From: Flavobacteriaceae bacterium
GTDB lineage: Bacteria; Bacteroidota; Bacteroidia; Flavobacteriales; Flavobacteriaceae
Direction of reading: 5' to 3'
DNA: 20,053 nucleotides
NCBI GenBank assembly: GCA_030625995.1
Contig: DAOUPU010000024.1
Span: 1 to 20,053, forward strand
This document shows positions 1-7,689 of the stretch, one piece after another. The notes under the pieces are model-generated. The model made no database searches, was not told the DNA's origin, and saw only the letters and a program-made list of their open reading frames with translations. The first letter of the stretch is position 1. The number at the start of each line of letters is the position of its first letter. A program made the position numbers and the translations under genes.

Positions 1-1
1 T

Positions 2-502
2 GATGCCGAAAATTATATTAAGATATTTACTTTTTTAGACCAAGAAACTGTTGAAAATCTAATTGCTGAACACAAAGAGACACCTCACCTCAGGATACTT
101 CAAAAAAAGGTAGCAGAAGAAGTTACCATAATGACCCATGGATTAGCAGCTTATGAAAATGCTTTAACGGCTTCGTCTATTTTATTTGGAAAATCAACAG
201 CAAAGGATTTGAAAGATTTGGATGAAAAAACGTTTTTAGATGTTTTTGAGGGTGTTCCACAAGCAGAAATTTCGGAGGAAGATATTGTAAATGGTTTGGA
301 GATCGTCAGTGCATTAAATGAAAAATCAGGATTCGTAAAATCTAACGGAGAAGCGAGAAGAGCATTGAAAGAAAATTCAATTTCAATTAATAAAGAGAAA
401 GTAAAAGAGGATTTTGTCATAGACAAAAATGATCTAATAGCAGATAAATTTATCTTATTGCAAAGAGGAAAACGTAATTATTTTTTATTGAAAATAAAAT
501 AG
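2..502 (+). CDS. tyrS: Tyrosyl-tRNA synthetase, C-terminal part (5' end outside window)
   Basis: This is the last 166 residues of class I tyrosyl-tRNA synthetase, which charges tRNA-Tyr in the cytoplasm. The frame is open from base 2 and starts with DAENYIKIFTFLD, typical of the anticodon-binding region after the KMSKS loop. The helical segment containing VTIMTHG and the C-terminal S4-like RNA-binding segment (SNGEARRALKENSISIN, then the tail ending in GKRNYFLLKIK) are family hallmarks. An ATG at 131 is only an internal methionine, because the coding similarity continues upstream of it. The catalytic domain (HIGH and KMSKS motifs) lies outside the window. The gene converges on the ORF6N gene with a 14-base gap and no clear terminator between them. 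Confidence 0.96.
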   Translation, partial: DAENYIKIFTFLDQETVENLIAEHKETPHLRILQKKVAEEVTIMTHGLAAYENALTASSILFGKSTAKDLKDLDEKTFLDVFEGVPQAEISEEDIVNGLEIVSALNEKSGFVKSNGEARRALKENSISINKEKVKEDFVIDKNDLIADKFILLQRGKRNYFLLKIK

Positions 503-516
503 CCTTTTAATCAGGA

Positions 517-1041
517 TTACTTTTTATACCCTATTTTTATTCGTGGTTTTTTACTTGTTTTCTTTTCTAAAAGTTCATCTAGAAAGCTAAAAATCAATTG
601 AATATTTTTATCTTGATGGGATGTTTTTTTCTTAATTTCCTCTATTTCAAGTTTTAAGCTTGAATTATTTGTAAATATCTCTCGCATTTTTACAAATAAT
701 TCTATTATTTTAATACTCATTTGTGTTGCTCTAACACTTCTTAATACATTTGCCAATTGTAAAACACCATGCTCTGTAAATGCATAAGGTAATGAACCAC
801 CCAAATATTTTTTCGATGGTATCGCAAACTGCGATACCATCAGTTCTACTTCTTGTTCAGTTAATCTAAACATAAAATGTTTGGGAAATTTTTCAATATT
901 TCGTTTTACCTGTTCTCTTAATCGTATATTTTTTACCTTGTATAAGGTGGCTAAATCTCTATCTAACATTATATTTTGACCTCTGATCAAGTATATTTTA
1001 CTTGTAATTAGTTCGTCTGGAATAAGGTTTTTATTGTTCAC
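517..1041 (-). CDS. ORF6N domain-containing DNA-binding protein
   Basis: A 174-residue protein with an ORF6N domain in residues about 8-95. The typical text is there: ITSKIYLIRGQNIMLDRDLA, then REQVKRNIEKFPKHFMFRLT, then LPYAFTEHGVLQLANVLRS. ORF6N is a DNA-binding domain first described in phages and related to the KilA-N/Bro-N group; free-standing chromosomal copies are common in Bacteroidota and their role is not known. The C-terminal part (about 115-174) is charged and probably helical, ending in a basic tail. It stands alone, convergent to tyrS. The coding sequence contains a perfect 12-bp inverted repeat at 815-841. Its presence may reflect transfer from a phage or other mobile element, but no other phage gene is nearby. 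Confidence 0.88.
   Translation of the reverse strand: MNNKNLIPDELITSKIYLIRGQNIMLDRDLATLYKVKNIRLREQVKRNIEKFPKHFMFRLTEQEVELMVSQFAIPSKKYLGGSLPYAFTEHGVLQLANVLRSVRATQMSIKIIELFVKMREIFTNNSSLKLEIEEIKKKTSHQDKNIQLIFSFLDELLEKKTSKKPRIKIGYKK
815..841. repeat. Perfect 12-bp inverted repeat inside the ORF6N gene
   Basis: GATGGTATCGCA (815-826), a 3-nt spacer, then TGCGATACCATC (830-841), with no mismatch. It lies in the coding region for MVSQFAIPSK, just before the FTEHG motif. It can form a strong hairpin in mRNA or act as a dyad operator. The symmetry is seen directly; any function is inferred. Confidence 0.9.
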
Positions 1042-1292
1042 TAATTTTTAAACTTTCCCATTGGTATTTTTAATACTTTTAAGTTAACTTTTGAAAAGTG
1101 GATTAATACATTAAGAATATCTAAAAAGCGAATGTTTTTTTTAAGTTATTTATTTCATTGATAATTAAGTAAATATATTTCTCTATGAATAGAGAAGACC
1201 AGTTAAACGAACTTGGTATACTTTGTGTAGTTAGAGAAGAATATTGAATTCAACCAAAGATTACTTGTTTAGTTCGTACAATAGTTACTCAC

Positions 1293-1730
1293 ATGAAAAT
1301 TAGAGAACAATTTATAATAGCGTTCAGTATTTTTGGCATTTCAATTTATTGTGGATATTCTCAGGATAAAGTTAAACTTAATATTGTTGTTACGGGAATA
1401 AAACAATCCGTTGGAAAATTAGAAGTAGGGATATATGATAATCCTGGAAATTTCCCGAAGGATGATCAGGAGTATCTGTCAAAAATTATTCCGGTAACTG
1501 AGAATAAAGTGGAAGTCAGTTTTTATCTTCGCTATGGGACATATGCAATAGCTCTTTTTCATGATGAGAATAGTAATGAAAAATGTGACAGTAATTTTTT
1601 CGGTATCCCAAGGGAAGCGTTTGGTTTTTCAAATAATGTAAAACCATTTTTATCAGCGCCGTCTTTTCGAAAGGCGAAAATTAATATAGTAGAAGATACA
1701 ACTATTTTTATCGACCTAATTTATATGTAA
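1293..1730 (+). CDS. Secreted DUF2141 family protein
   Basis: A 145-residue protein with an N-terminal signal peptide (residues 1 to about 24, hydrophobic core IIAFSIFGISIYCGY) and a single DUF2141 domain. The domain's features are all visible: the first strand LNIVVTGIKQSVGKLEVGIY, the central YGTYAIALFHDENSNEKCD, and the very characteristic FFGIPREAFGFSNN. DUF2141 proteins are exported beta-rich proteins of unknown function. The cysteine in the signal region (IYCG) does not fit a lipobox well, so I read it as periplasmic and not as a lipoprotein. It is flanked by about 250 bp upstream and converges on the O-methyltransferase gene downstream; no operon partner. Confidence 0.9.
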   Translation: MKIREQFIIAFSIFGISIYCGYSQDKVKLNIVVTGIKQSVGKLEVGIYDNPGNFPKDDQEYLSKIIPVTENKVEVSFYLRYGTYAIALFHDENSNEKCDSNFFGIPREAFGFSNNVKPFLSAPSFRKAKINIVEDTTIFIDLIYM

Positions 1731-1807
1731 TAGGGGGAACTATATTACTAAACTTCTATGATTACAATCAATTATTGCTACAAAAACACAATTTATAGCT
1801 ATTGACA

Positions 1808-2449
1808 TTATTTAACTCTACTAATTGATAAGCCATCGCGAATAGGTAATAAAATTGTTTCGATACGATCGTCACTTTTAAGGAGCTTATTGTATTCCAT
1901 TAAGGTTATTGTGTCTATATCCTTTGAATTTACAGATTCTATAACTTTTCCACTCCACAAAACATTATCAGAAAGAATAATACCCCCACTATTCATTTTG
2001 CCTATTAGGTCATTAAAATAATTTACATAATTGGACTTATCGGCATCAATAAAGACAAGATCAAATTTCTCTTTAATTTTAGGAATAATTTCCAGAGCAT
2101 TTCCTAAATGTTGTATGATATTTTTTTTGAAATCGGATTTATCGAAGTATTTTTTTTGAATTTCGACTAATTCTTCGTTATGATCAATAGTGTGTAAAAC
2201 TCCATTCATTTTCATTCCTTCGGCCAAACAGAGAGCAGAGTAACCTGTATAAGTTCCAATTTCCAAAATAATTTTAGGCTGGATCAATTTTGAGATCATC
2301 GATAATAATCTACCTTGAAAATGACCACTTAACATTCGTGGGACCATTATTTTTTGCCAGGTTTCTTTATTGAGTTGTTGGAGTAATTCCGGTTCTTCTT
2401 GCGTATGCTCTATAGCGTAGTCTACTAGTCTTTCAGATAAAAAATTCAT
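1808..2449 (-). CDS. SAM-dependent O-methyltransferase (caffeoyl-CoA OMT-like family)
   Basis: A 213-residue class I methyltransferase of the O-methyltransferase family 3 (YrrM/caffeoyl-CoA OMT-like). SAM-binding motif I is LEIGTYTGYSA (residues 62-72). The metal-binding and catalytic segments are FIDADKSNY (133-141) and DNVLWSGKV (161-169), as expected for a divalent-cation-dependent enzyme. The start gives the usual N-terminus before the helical lid (KIMVPRMLSGHFQG). The substrate cannot be told: relatives methylate catechols, CoA esters or the wobble uridine of tRNA (TrmR). It follows the putative anti-sigma gene by 45 bases on the same strand, so it is probably the third gene of that operon. 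Confidence 0.93.
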   Translation of the reverse strand: MNFLSERLVDYAIEHTQEEPELLQQLNKETWQKIMVPRMLSGHFQGRLLSMISKLIQPKIILEIGTYTGYSALCLAEGMKMNGVLHTIDHNEELVEIQKKYFDKSDFKKNIIQHLGNALEIIPKIKEKFDLVFIDADKSNYVNYFNDLIGKMNSGGIILSDNVLWSGKVIESVNSKDIDTITLMEYNKLLKSDDRIETILLPIRDGLSISRVK

Positions 2450-2494
2450 TAAATTTAGTTTTAAAGAACTATTACATTCACGGACCGATTGCGT

Positions 2495-2758
2495 TTATTT
2501 TTTCAATTTTCCGTCTAAGTTTTCTTCCAATTCAACTTTGTCTTCATCGGTCAGGTGACCTGAATTGCTACAAGAATGTGTATGGTTCCCCATCAATTTT
2601 GTAAGAATATTATTTTGGTTGGAGTAAGTTTTACAGTGAACGCATCCTAAAGAGTGCAGACCTAATCTAATTTTATCCCATGCAGACGCCTCACCATACT
2701 GGTTTTTATTACAAATTGCAGTTGCTTCTTCACAGGTTATTAATAATTTTCTACTCAT
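2495..2758 (-). CDS. Small zinc-finger-like putative anti-sigma protein
   Basis: An 87-residue soluble protein directly after an ECF sigma factor gene (7-base gap). It has the pattern H35-x3-C39-x2-C42 (LHSLGCVHC) preceded by a helix with C9 and C16 (ITCEEATAIC), which resembles the ZAS zinc-binding motif of anti-sigma factors. A second cluster (HTHSCSNSGH, residues 59-68) could also bind metal. There is no membrane segment, so if it is an anti-sigma factor it would be a cytoplasmic one, like RsrA or ChrR types. Function is inferred from motif and position only; small proteins of this type in flavobacteria are otherwise uncharacterised. Real gene: good coding sequence and tight operon spacing. 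Confidence 0.75.
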   Translation of the reverse strand: MSRKLLITCEEATAICNKNQYGEASAWDKIRLGLHSLGCVHCKTYSNQNNILTKLMGNHTHSCSNSGHLTDEDKVELEENLDGKLKK

Positions 2759-2765
2759 ATTAATT

Positions 2766-3335
2766 TTATTTTTTAAACCAATTATCTTCCAAACAACGAC
2801 GTAGTTGCTGTCTTGCTCTATGAATTATTACCCACAAATTTGACGCAGTGATGTCCAGTTCATTACATATTTCTTCTGTTTCATAACTTTGAACGGTTTT
2901 TAATAAAAATACAATCCTAAATTTCTCCGGAAGATTCTCTATACAATTATCTAAAGCCAATTTTAATTCTTGATTTTCTATATTTTTTTCTGCACTATTA
3001 CCCCATGACTCCGGTACCCGTTCTTCCAACCAACTTCCTTTATTATCACCATCTGCGTAAAAATTAACCCTTACTTCTTTTTTTCCTTTTATGGAATTAA
3101 TTTTTCTATAATGGTCAATTATTTTTCTCTTTAAAATTGAGATCAACCAAGTGCGTTCAGAAGCCTGACCCCTAAAATTAGCCATTCCTTTCAAGCCGGA
3201 ATAAAAAGTTTCTTGCACTAAGTCCTTGGCAAGATCGTGATCATCCACTCTGATAATTGCGTAGTTGAATAAATATTCCGCATACAACCCAACCCATTTA
3301 TTGGGCTCCAGAGTATGCTTTTTGGAATTTGACAT
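2766..3335 (-). CDS. ECF-type RNA polymerase sigma factor (sigma-70 family)
   Basis: A 189-residue ECF sigma factor with both working regions. Region 2 is in residues about 18-85: YAIIRVDDHDLAKDLVQETF, then FRGQASERTWLISILKRKIIDHYRK, which melts and binds the -10 element. Region 4 is in residues about 125-183: LPEKFRIVFLLKTVQSYETE, then ELDITASNLWVIIHRARQQL, a helix-turn-helix for the -35 element. There is no fused regulatory domain. It is the first gene of a minus-strand operon with the small zinc-finger protein and the O-methyltransferase, so the small protein is the likely partner that restrains it. The regulon cannot be read from this window. Confidence 0.94.
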   Translation of the reverse strand: MSNSKKHTLEPNKWVGLYAEYLFNYAIIRVDDHDLAKDLVQETFYSGLKGMANFRGQASERTWLISILKRKIIDHYRKINSIKGKKEVRVNFYADGDNKGSWLEERVPESWGNSAEKNIENQELKLALDNCIENLPEKFRIVFLLKTVQSYETEEICNELDITASNLWVIIHRARQQLRRCLEDNWFKK

Positions 3336-3455
3336 TTAATATTGATTTTTTAGTTTTGTAAATATAAATAATGTTCTCGTATAATGATTTTTAATCTGAC
3401 TTATTTGTAATTGTTATAAATTACGTTTTTTTTTAAAAAACAGATAAGTTCATGG

Positions 3456-3487
3456 TTTGAAAGTTCGAAAGGATAATTTTATCTTTG
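3456..3487 (+). promoter_or_regulatory. Bacteroidota-type promoter of sdhCAB
   Basis: A -33 box TTTG (3456-3459) and a -7 box TATCTTTG (3480-3487) match the Bacteroidota consensus TTTG / TAnnTTTG, with a 20-bp spacer. The sdhC start codon is at 3513, giving a leader of roughly 20 bases. Confidence 0.75.
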
Positions 3488-3512
3488 TATTTTTGTTCAA
3501 AACTTAAAAATA

Positions 3513-4190
3513 ATGAGCGGATTTTTATCTTCATCTATTGGCAGAAAAGTCACCATGGCACTTTCAGCCTTCTTCTTAATGTTCTTTTTATTGTTTCACA
3601 TAACCATAAACTTCTTGTCTGTTTTTAGTCCGGATCTGTTTAACGAAGCTTCCCATTTTCTTGGGTCGAACCCAATAATTCAATTTGGAATGCAACCGGT
3701 ACTGATATTTGGTGTTGTTTTTCACTTTGTTCTGGGTTTTGTTTTGGAAATAAAGAACATGAGGGCACAAGGAACGGCATATGCAAAAAATAATGGAGCA
3801 GCGAATTCTACATGGATGAGCAGAAATATGGTTTATAGCGGCATTGCGATATTAGCTTTTATTTTATTGCACTTTATAGATTTTTGGTTTCCGGAAATCA
3901 ACACAAAATTTATTCAGGGAAACTGGTCTGGTACCGCCGAGGGGATGGAAGGATATAGATACTACGGAGAATTAACACATAAATTTGAAAATCCATTAAG
4001 AGTTACGGCATATGTAATTGCATTTGTGTTTTTAGCCTTACATTTATTACATGGCTTCACTTCAGCTTTTCAATCGATGGGAGGGAGCGTAAGCAGAAAA
4101 AGAACGTTACAGGCTATAGGTAAGGCTTACGCCATTATTATTCCACTAGGATTTATTTTTATAGCTCTTTATCATCATTTAAACCATTAA
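3513..4190 (+). CDS. sdhC: Succinate dehydrogenase cytochrome b subunit
   Basis: A 225-residue membrane protein that anchors succinate dehydrogenase and passes electrons to quinone. It has five hydrophobic segments (about 13-36, 58-80, 106-127, 164-184, 203-222). Histidines H29, H71, H120, H177 and H180 lie in or next to them and are candidates for the ligands of two haems, as in the single-subunit type B enzymes (Wolinella fumarate reductase, Bacillus SDH). The start MSGFLSSSIGRK is the usual one in Bacteroidota. It is the first gene of the operon; sdhA follows after 7 bases. Confidence 0.95.
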   Translation: MSGFLSSSIGRKVTMALSAFFLMFFLLFHITINFLSVFSPDLFNEASHFLGSNPIIQFGMQPVLIFGVVFHFVLGFVLEIKNMRAQGTAYAKNNGAANSTWMSRNMVYSGIAILAFILLHFIDFWFPEINTKFIQGNWSGTAEGMEGYRYYGELTHKFENPLRVTAYVIAFVFLALHLLHGFTSAFQSMGGSVSRKRTLQAIGKAYAIIIPLGFIFIALYHHLNH

Positions 4191-4197
4191 TCAGATT

Positions 4198-6213
4198 ATG
4201 ACGACCTTAAATTCAAAAGTACCTAAAGGACCATTAAAGGATAAATGGACAACATACAAGGACAGGATTGATCTAGTAAACCCGGCCAACAAGCGTAATA
4301 TTGATATTATTGTAGTAGGTACAGGTTTAGCCGGAGGTTCGGCAGCTGCCACTTTAGCAGAATTGGGATATAACGTAAAAGCATATTGTTACCAGGATTC
4401 TCCTCGTAGAGCACATTCTATTTCAGCACAGGGAGGGATAAATGCTTCGAAAAATTACATGGGCGATGGGGATTCGGACTATCGATTATTTTATGATACC
4501 GTGAAAGGTGGAGATTATCGTTCTCGTGAAGCCAATGTTTATCGTTTGGCCGAAGTTTCAGGAAATATTATTGACCAATGTGTGGCCCAAGGGGTTCCTT
4601 TTGCGCGTGATTATGGAGGATTACTTGATAACCGCTCATTTGGTGGTGTATTGGTATCCCGTACATTTTATGCCAAAGGCCAAACAGGACAACAATTATT
4701 GTTAGGAGCATATTCGGCGATGAATCGTCAAATTGCCAGAGGTAAAATTGAAATGTACAATCGCCATGAAATGCTCGATGTAGTAATTGTAGATGGTAGG
4801 GCACGAGGAATTATTGTGCGTAACTTGATTACTGGAGAAATTGAAAGACATTCTGCGCATGCGGTAGTCATTGCAACCGGAGGATATGGAAATGTATATT
4901 TTCTATCAACAAATGCTATGGGATCTAATGCGACAGCAGCATGGAAGATCCATAAAAAGGGAGCTTATTTTGCGAACCCATGTTTTACACAAATACATCC
5001 AACTTGTATACCACGGAGTGGAGATTATCAATCCAAATTGACTTTAATGTCAGAATCATTGCGTAATGATGGTAGAATTTGGGTTCCTAAAAATATGGAT
5101 GACGTAATGGCTATTCGTGAGAGGAAATTAAAACCTGTTGACATTGCAGAAGAAAATAGAGATTATTTCTTAGAAAGAAGATATCCTGCCTTTGGAAATT
5201 TAGTTCCTCGTGATGTTGCTTCGCGTGCTGCTAAAGAAAGATGTGATGCGGGATACGGTGTGAATAAAACGGGAGAGGCTGTTTATTTGGATTTTGCTGC
5301 AGCATTTCAACGATATGGAAAAGAACAGGCTAAGATTCATGGAATTTCTAATGCTACCAATGAAAAGATCATTGAATTAGGAGTGGCTATAATAAAAGAA
5401 AAGTACGGTAATCTGTTTCAAATGTACGAGAAAATTATTGATGAGAACCCATACAAAACACCAATGATGATTTATCCTGCAACGCACTATACCATGGGAG
5501 GTGTATGGGTAGATTATAACCTAATGACCACTGTTGATGGTTTATATTGTATAGGGGAAGCCAATTTTTCAGATCACGGGGCAAATAGATTAGGAGCTTC
5601 TGCATTAATGCAAGGCCTAGCTGATGGATATTTTGTTTTGCCTTATACCATAGGAGATTATTTGTCTGATGATATTCGTACCGGAAAAATTCCTACAGAT
5701 ACTCCTGAGTTTGATGAGGCGGAGAAAGAAGTTAAAGATCGAATTGATTTCTTCATGAATAATAAGGGGACCAGATCTGTAGATTATTTCCATAAAAAAC
5801 TGGGAAAAGTAATGTGGGATAAAGTTGGTATGGGCAGGAATGAGAAAGGATTGAAGGAAGCTATGGCTGAAATTAAAGCGATCCGAGAAGAATTTTGGAA
5901 AGAAGTGAAAGTACCGGGAGATAAAAATGAAATGAACCTTGAATTAGAAAAGGCAGGTCGAGTAGCGGACTTCTTGGAATTGGGTGAACTCTTTGCCAAG
6001 GATGCGCTGGACAGAAATGAGTCTTGTGGAGGTCATTTTAGAGAAGAATCTGTTGAACTGGAAGGCGAACAAAAAGGAGAAGCCAAAAGGAATGATAAGG
6101 ATTATGCTTATGTTTCCGCTTGGGAATATAAGGGCGAACCTTCAGATGCAGTATTGCATAAAGAACAATTAGAGTTTAAAGATATTGAGTTGAAGCAGCG
6201 TTCTTATAAGTAA
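4198..6213 (+). CDS. sdhA: Succinate dehydrogenase flavoprotein subunit
   Basis: A 671-residue catalytic subunit that oxidises succinate to fumarate. The FAD dinucleotide-binding motif is GTGLAGGSAA (41-50). H73 in AHSISAQGG corresponds to the histidine that carries covalent FAD. Other conserved segments include ATGGYGNVYFLSTNA, MGGVWVDYN and GEANFSDHGANRLGASALMQ. The length and C-terminal domain match the type B group common in Bacteroidota. The next structural gene should be sdhB, but an S23-family gene with complementary flanks lies between (see 6218-6655). Confidence 0.97.
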   Translation: MTTLNSKVPKGPLKDKWTTYKDRIDLVNPANKRNIDIIVVGTGLAGGSAAATLAELGYNVKAYCYQDSPRRAHSISAQGGINASKNYMGDGDSDYRLFYDTVKGGDYRSREANVYRLAEVSGNIIDQCVAQGVPFARDYGGLLDNRSFGGVLVSRTFYAKGQTGQQLLLGAYSAMNRQIARGKIEMYNRHEMLDVVIVDGRARGIIVRNLITGEIERHSAHAVVIATGGYGNVYFLSTNAMGSNATAAWKIHKKGAYFANPCFTQIHPTCIPRSGDYQSKLTLMSESLRNDGRIWVPKNMDDVMAIRERKLKPVDIAEENRDYFLERRYPAFGNLVPRDVASRAAKERCDAGYGVNKTGEAVYLDFAAAFQRYGKEQAKIHGISNATNEKIIELGVAIIKEKYGNLFQMYEKIIDENPYKTPMMIYPATHYTMGGVWVDYNLMTTVDGLYCIGEANFSDHGANRLGASALMQGLADGYFVLPYTIGDYLSDDIRTGKIPTDTPEFDEAEKEVKDRIDFFMNNKGTRSVDYFHKKLGKVMWDKVGMGRNEKGLKEAMAEIKAIREEFWKEVKVPGDKNEMNLELEKAGRVADFLELGELFAKDALDRNESCGGHFREESVELEGEQKGEAKRNDKDYAYVSAWEYKGEPSDAVLHKEQLEFKDIELKQRSYK

Positions 6214-6217
6214 GTCA

Positions 6218-6655
6218 TAGAAAAGAAAAAAGAGAAAAGAGAAAAGAAAAAAGATTTTAGTGAGTTTAAAAAAGAGGCATAATTATAAAAATTTATTGAT
6301 TTGGAAATTAGCTTTGGATATTGCTAACAATATATCCGATATTTTAGAAGAGTTTCCGAAACACGAAAAATATGATTTGAGCTCTCAGATAAGTAAGTGC
6401 TCTGTTTCAATGCCCAGTAATATTGCTGAAGGTTCTGTTAGGACAGATAAATCTTTTTCTCATTTCTTGGATATATCTTTAGGTTCATCTTTTGAACTTG
6501 AAACTCAATTATTAATAGCATATCATAGGAAATATATAAATGAAAATACTTTAGAAAAACTTGAGGCTCAAAATCAAGAATTTCAAAGAATGACGATGGG
6601 TTTTCAAAATGGACTGAAATGAGTCTTTTTTCTCTTCTCTTTCTTCTTTTTTCTA
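6218..6655 (+). mobile_element. Putative intervening-sequence-like element between sdhA and sdhB
   Basis: The S23 gene is framed by a GA-only-like purine tract on the left (about 6218-6256) and a TC-rich pyrimidine tract on the right (about 6622-6655). The reverse complement of the right arm begins TAGAAAAAAGAAGAAAGAG and ends GAGAAAAAAGACT; the left arm begins TAGAAAAGAAAAAAGAG and ends GAAAAGAAAAAAGATT. They pair over some 34 positions with a few gaps. In the operon transcript these arms would form one long stem with the S23 gene in the loop, the same layout as the intervening sequences found in bacterial 23S rRNA genes. No transposase or target duplication is visible. That it is mobile is inferred. 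Confidence 0.6.
6260..6622 (+). CDS. Four-helix bundle protein (S23 / 23S rRNA intervening sequence family)
   Basis: A 120-residue protein starting at GTG 6260. Family hallmarks are NLLIWKLALDIANNI (helix 1), EKYDLSSQISKCSVSMPSNI followed by AEGS (helix 2), and SFSHFLDISLGSSFELETQL (helix 3), then a fourth helix to the end. The family was found as the open reading frame inside 23S rRNA intervening sequences in Leptospira and others; free-standing copies are common in Bacteroidota. Solved members form pentameric bundles, and the DGR accessory protein Avd is a relative. Its molecular role is unknown. It splits sdhA from sdhB. The GTG start lies just at the inner edge of the left purine arm, and the TGA stop at the inner edge of the right arm, so gene and arms look like one unit. 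Confidence 0.92.
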   Translation: MSLKKRHNYKNLLIWKLALDIANNISDILEEFPKHEKYDLSSQISKCSVSMPSNIAEGSVRTDKSFSHFLDISLGSSFELETQLLIAYHRKYINENTLEKLEAQNQEFQRMTMGFQNGLK

Positions 6656-6722
6656 AAGAAATAAGATAATAAAAATATAAAGGTAGATACTATTTAAGTA
6701 TTTTATTGTAAAAGAAGTCATT

Positions 6723-7463
6723 ATGAATTTAACATTAAAAATTTGGAGACAAAAAGGGCCAGAAGATAAAGGTCGGTTGGTAGATTATAAAGTAGCGGAT
6801 ATTGATGAGCATATGTCGTTTTTAGAAATGATGGATGTACTAAATGAGCAATTAATAAATGATGGTGATGAGCCGGTTGCTTTTGATCACGATTGTAGGG
6901 AGGGAATATGTGGAATGTGCTCTTTATACATCAATGGAGAAGCCCATGGGCCGGACAGAGGCATAACTACCTGCCAGTTACATATGAGAATGTTTAACGA
7001 TGGAGACACTATATATATTGAACCGTTTAGATCTAAAGTGTTTCCTGTAATAAAAGATCTGGTAGTTGATAGAACAGCTTTTGAAAGAATCCAGCAAGCC
7101 GGTGGATTTATTTCTGTAAATACTTCCGGAAACACACAAGATGCAAATGTAATACCTATTTCAAAACACGATGCAGATGAAGCCATGGATGCTGCAGCAT
7201 GTATTGGTTGTGGAGCTTGTGTTGCAACATGTAAAAACTCGTCTGCCATGTTATTTGTTGGAGCCAAAGTAGCTCAATTTGCCCTGTTGCCACAGGGTAA
7301 AGTGGAGGCAGCTGATAGAGTAAACAATATGGTTGCTCAAATGGATCTGGAAGGATTTGGTAATTGTACAAATACGGGAGCTTGTGAAGTGGAATGTCCG
7401 AAAGAAATATCCCTGGACAATATATCCAGAATGAACAGAGAATATTTAAAGGCTAGTTTTTAA
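6723..7463 (+). CDS. sdhB: Succinate dehydrogenase iron-sulfur subunit
   Basis: A 246-residue subunit carrying electrons from FAD to the membrane subunit. All three cluster motifs are complete: 2Fe-2S with C58, C63, C66 and C84; 4Fe-4S with C160, C163, C166 and C170 (CIGCGACVATC); and 3Fe-4S with C215, C221 and C225 (CTNTGACEVEC). The protein is of normal length and should be functional. It starts 100 bases after the S23 gene, with no clear promoter of its own, so it probably depends on read-through from the sdhC promoter. Its last 30 codons are repeated downstream at about 7575-7667. Codon 235 is Ser here (7425-7427) but Ala in that copy. Confidence 0.97.
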   Translation: MNLTLKIWRQKGPEDKGRLVDYKVADIDEHMSFLEMMDVLNEQLINDGDEPVAFDHDCREGICGMCSLYINGEAHGPDRGITTCQLHMRMFNDGDTIYIEPFRSKVFPVIKDLVVDRTAFERIQQAGGFISVNTSGNTQDANVIPISKHDADEAMDAAACIGCGACVATCKNSSAMLFVGAKVAQFALLPQGKVEAADRVNNMVAQMDLEGFGNCTNTGACEVECPKEISLDNISRMNREYLKASF

Positions 7464-7484
7464 TTTTAGACTATAGATTATTCA

Positions 7485-7573
7485 GCCATTGTTGGTGTAT
7501 TTCACGAACAATTGATTACTCATAAAGTATAGATTAGATCGAAATGTTGTTGGTGAAAAACACCAACAACGGC
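7485..7573. repeat. Two-hairpin block, copy 1 (89 bp)
   Basis: The block begins GCCATTGTTGGTG and ends CACCAACAACGGC, so its ends are inverted repeats with one mismatch. Hairpin A: ATTGTTGGTG (7488-7497) against CACGAACAAT (7503-7512), one mismatch. Hairpin B: GTTGTTGGTG (7546-7555), loop AAAAA, CACCAACAAC (7561-7570), perfect. No T-run follows, so these are not typical terminators. It looks like a small REP- or MITE-like unit; that is inference. Confidence 0.7.
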
Positions 7574-7575
7574 AA

Positions 7576-7668
7576 AATACGGGAGCTTGTGAAGTGGAAT
7601 GTCCGAAAGAAATATCCCTGGACAATATAGCCAGAATGAACAGAGAATATTTAAAGGCTAGTTTTTAA
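7576..7668 (+). pseudogene. sdhB: Duplicated C-terminal fragment of sdhB
   Basis: Thirty codons plus stop copied from the 3' end of sdhB, starting at NTGACEVECPKE and ending in YLKASF. There is no start codon or upstream domain, so it is not a gene. It differs from the intact gene at one codon, reading NIAR where sdhB has NISR. Confidence 0.9.
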
Positions 7669-7689
7669 TTTTAGACTATAGATTATTCA

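Noticed and set aside
1185..1247. A 20-codon frame (MNREDQLNELGILCV...) before the DUF2141 gene
   Set aside because: Too short, no family signal and no ribosome-binding or promoter support; expected by chance in AT-rich sequence. A near-promoter word close by (TATACTTTG) has the wrong spacing for TAnnTTTG.
6260..6622. Accessory gene of a diversity-generating retroelement (Avd-like)
   Set aside because: The fold family is related, but there is no reverse transcriptase or template/variable repeat pair nearby; the genes beside it are sdhA and sdhB.
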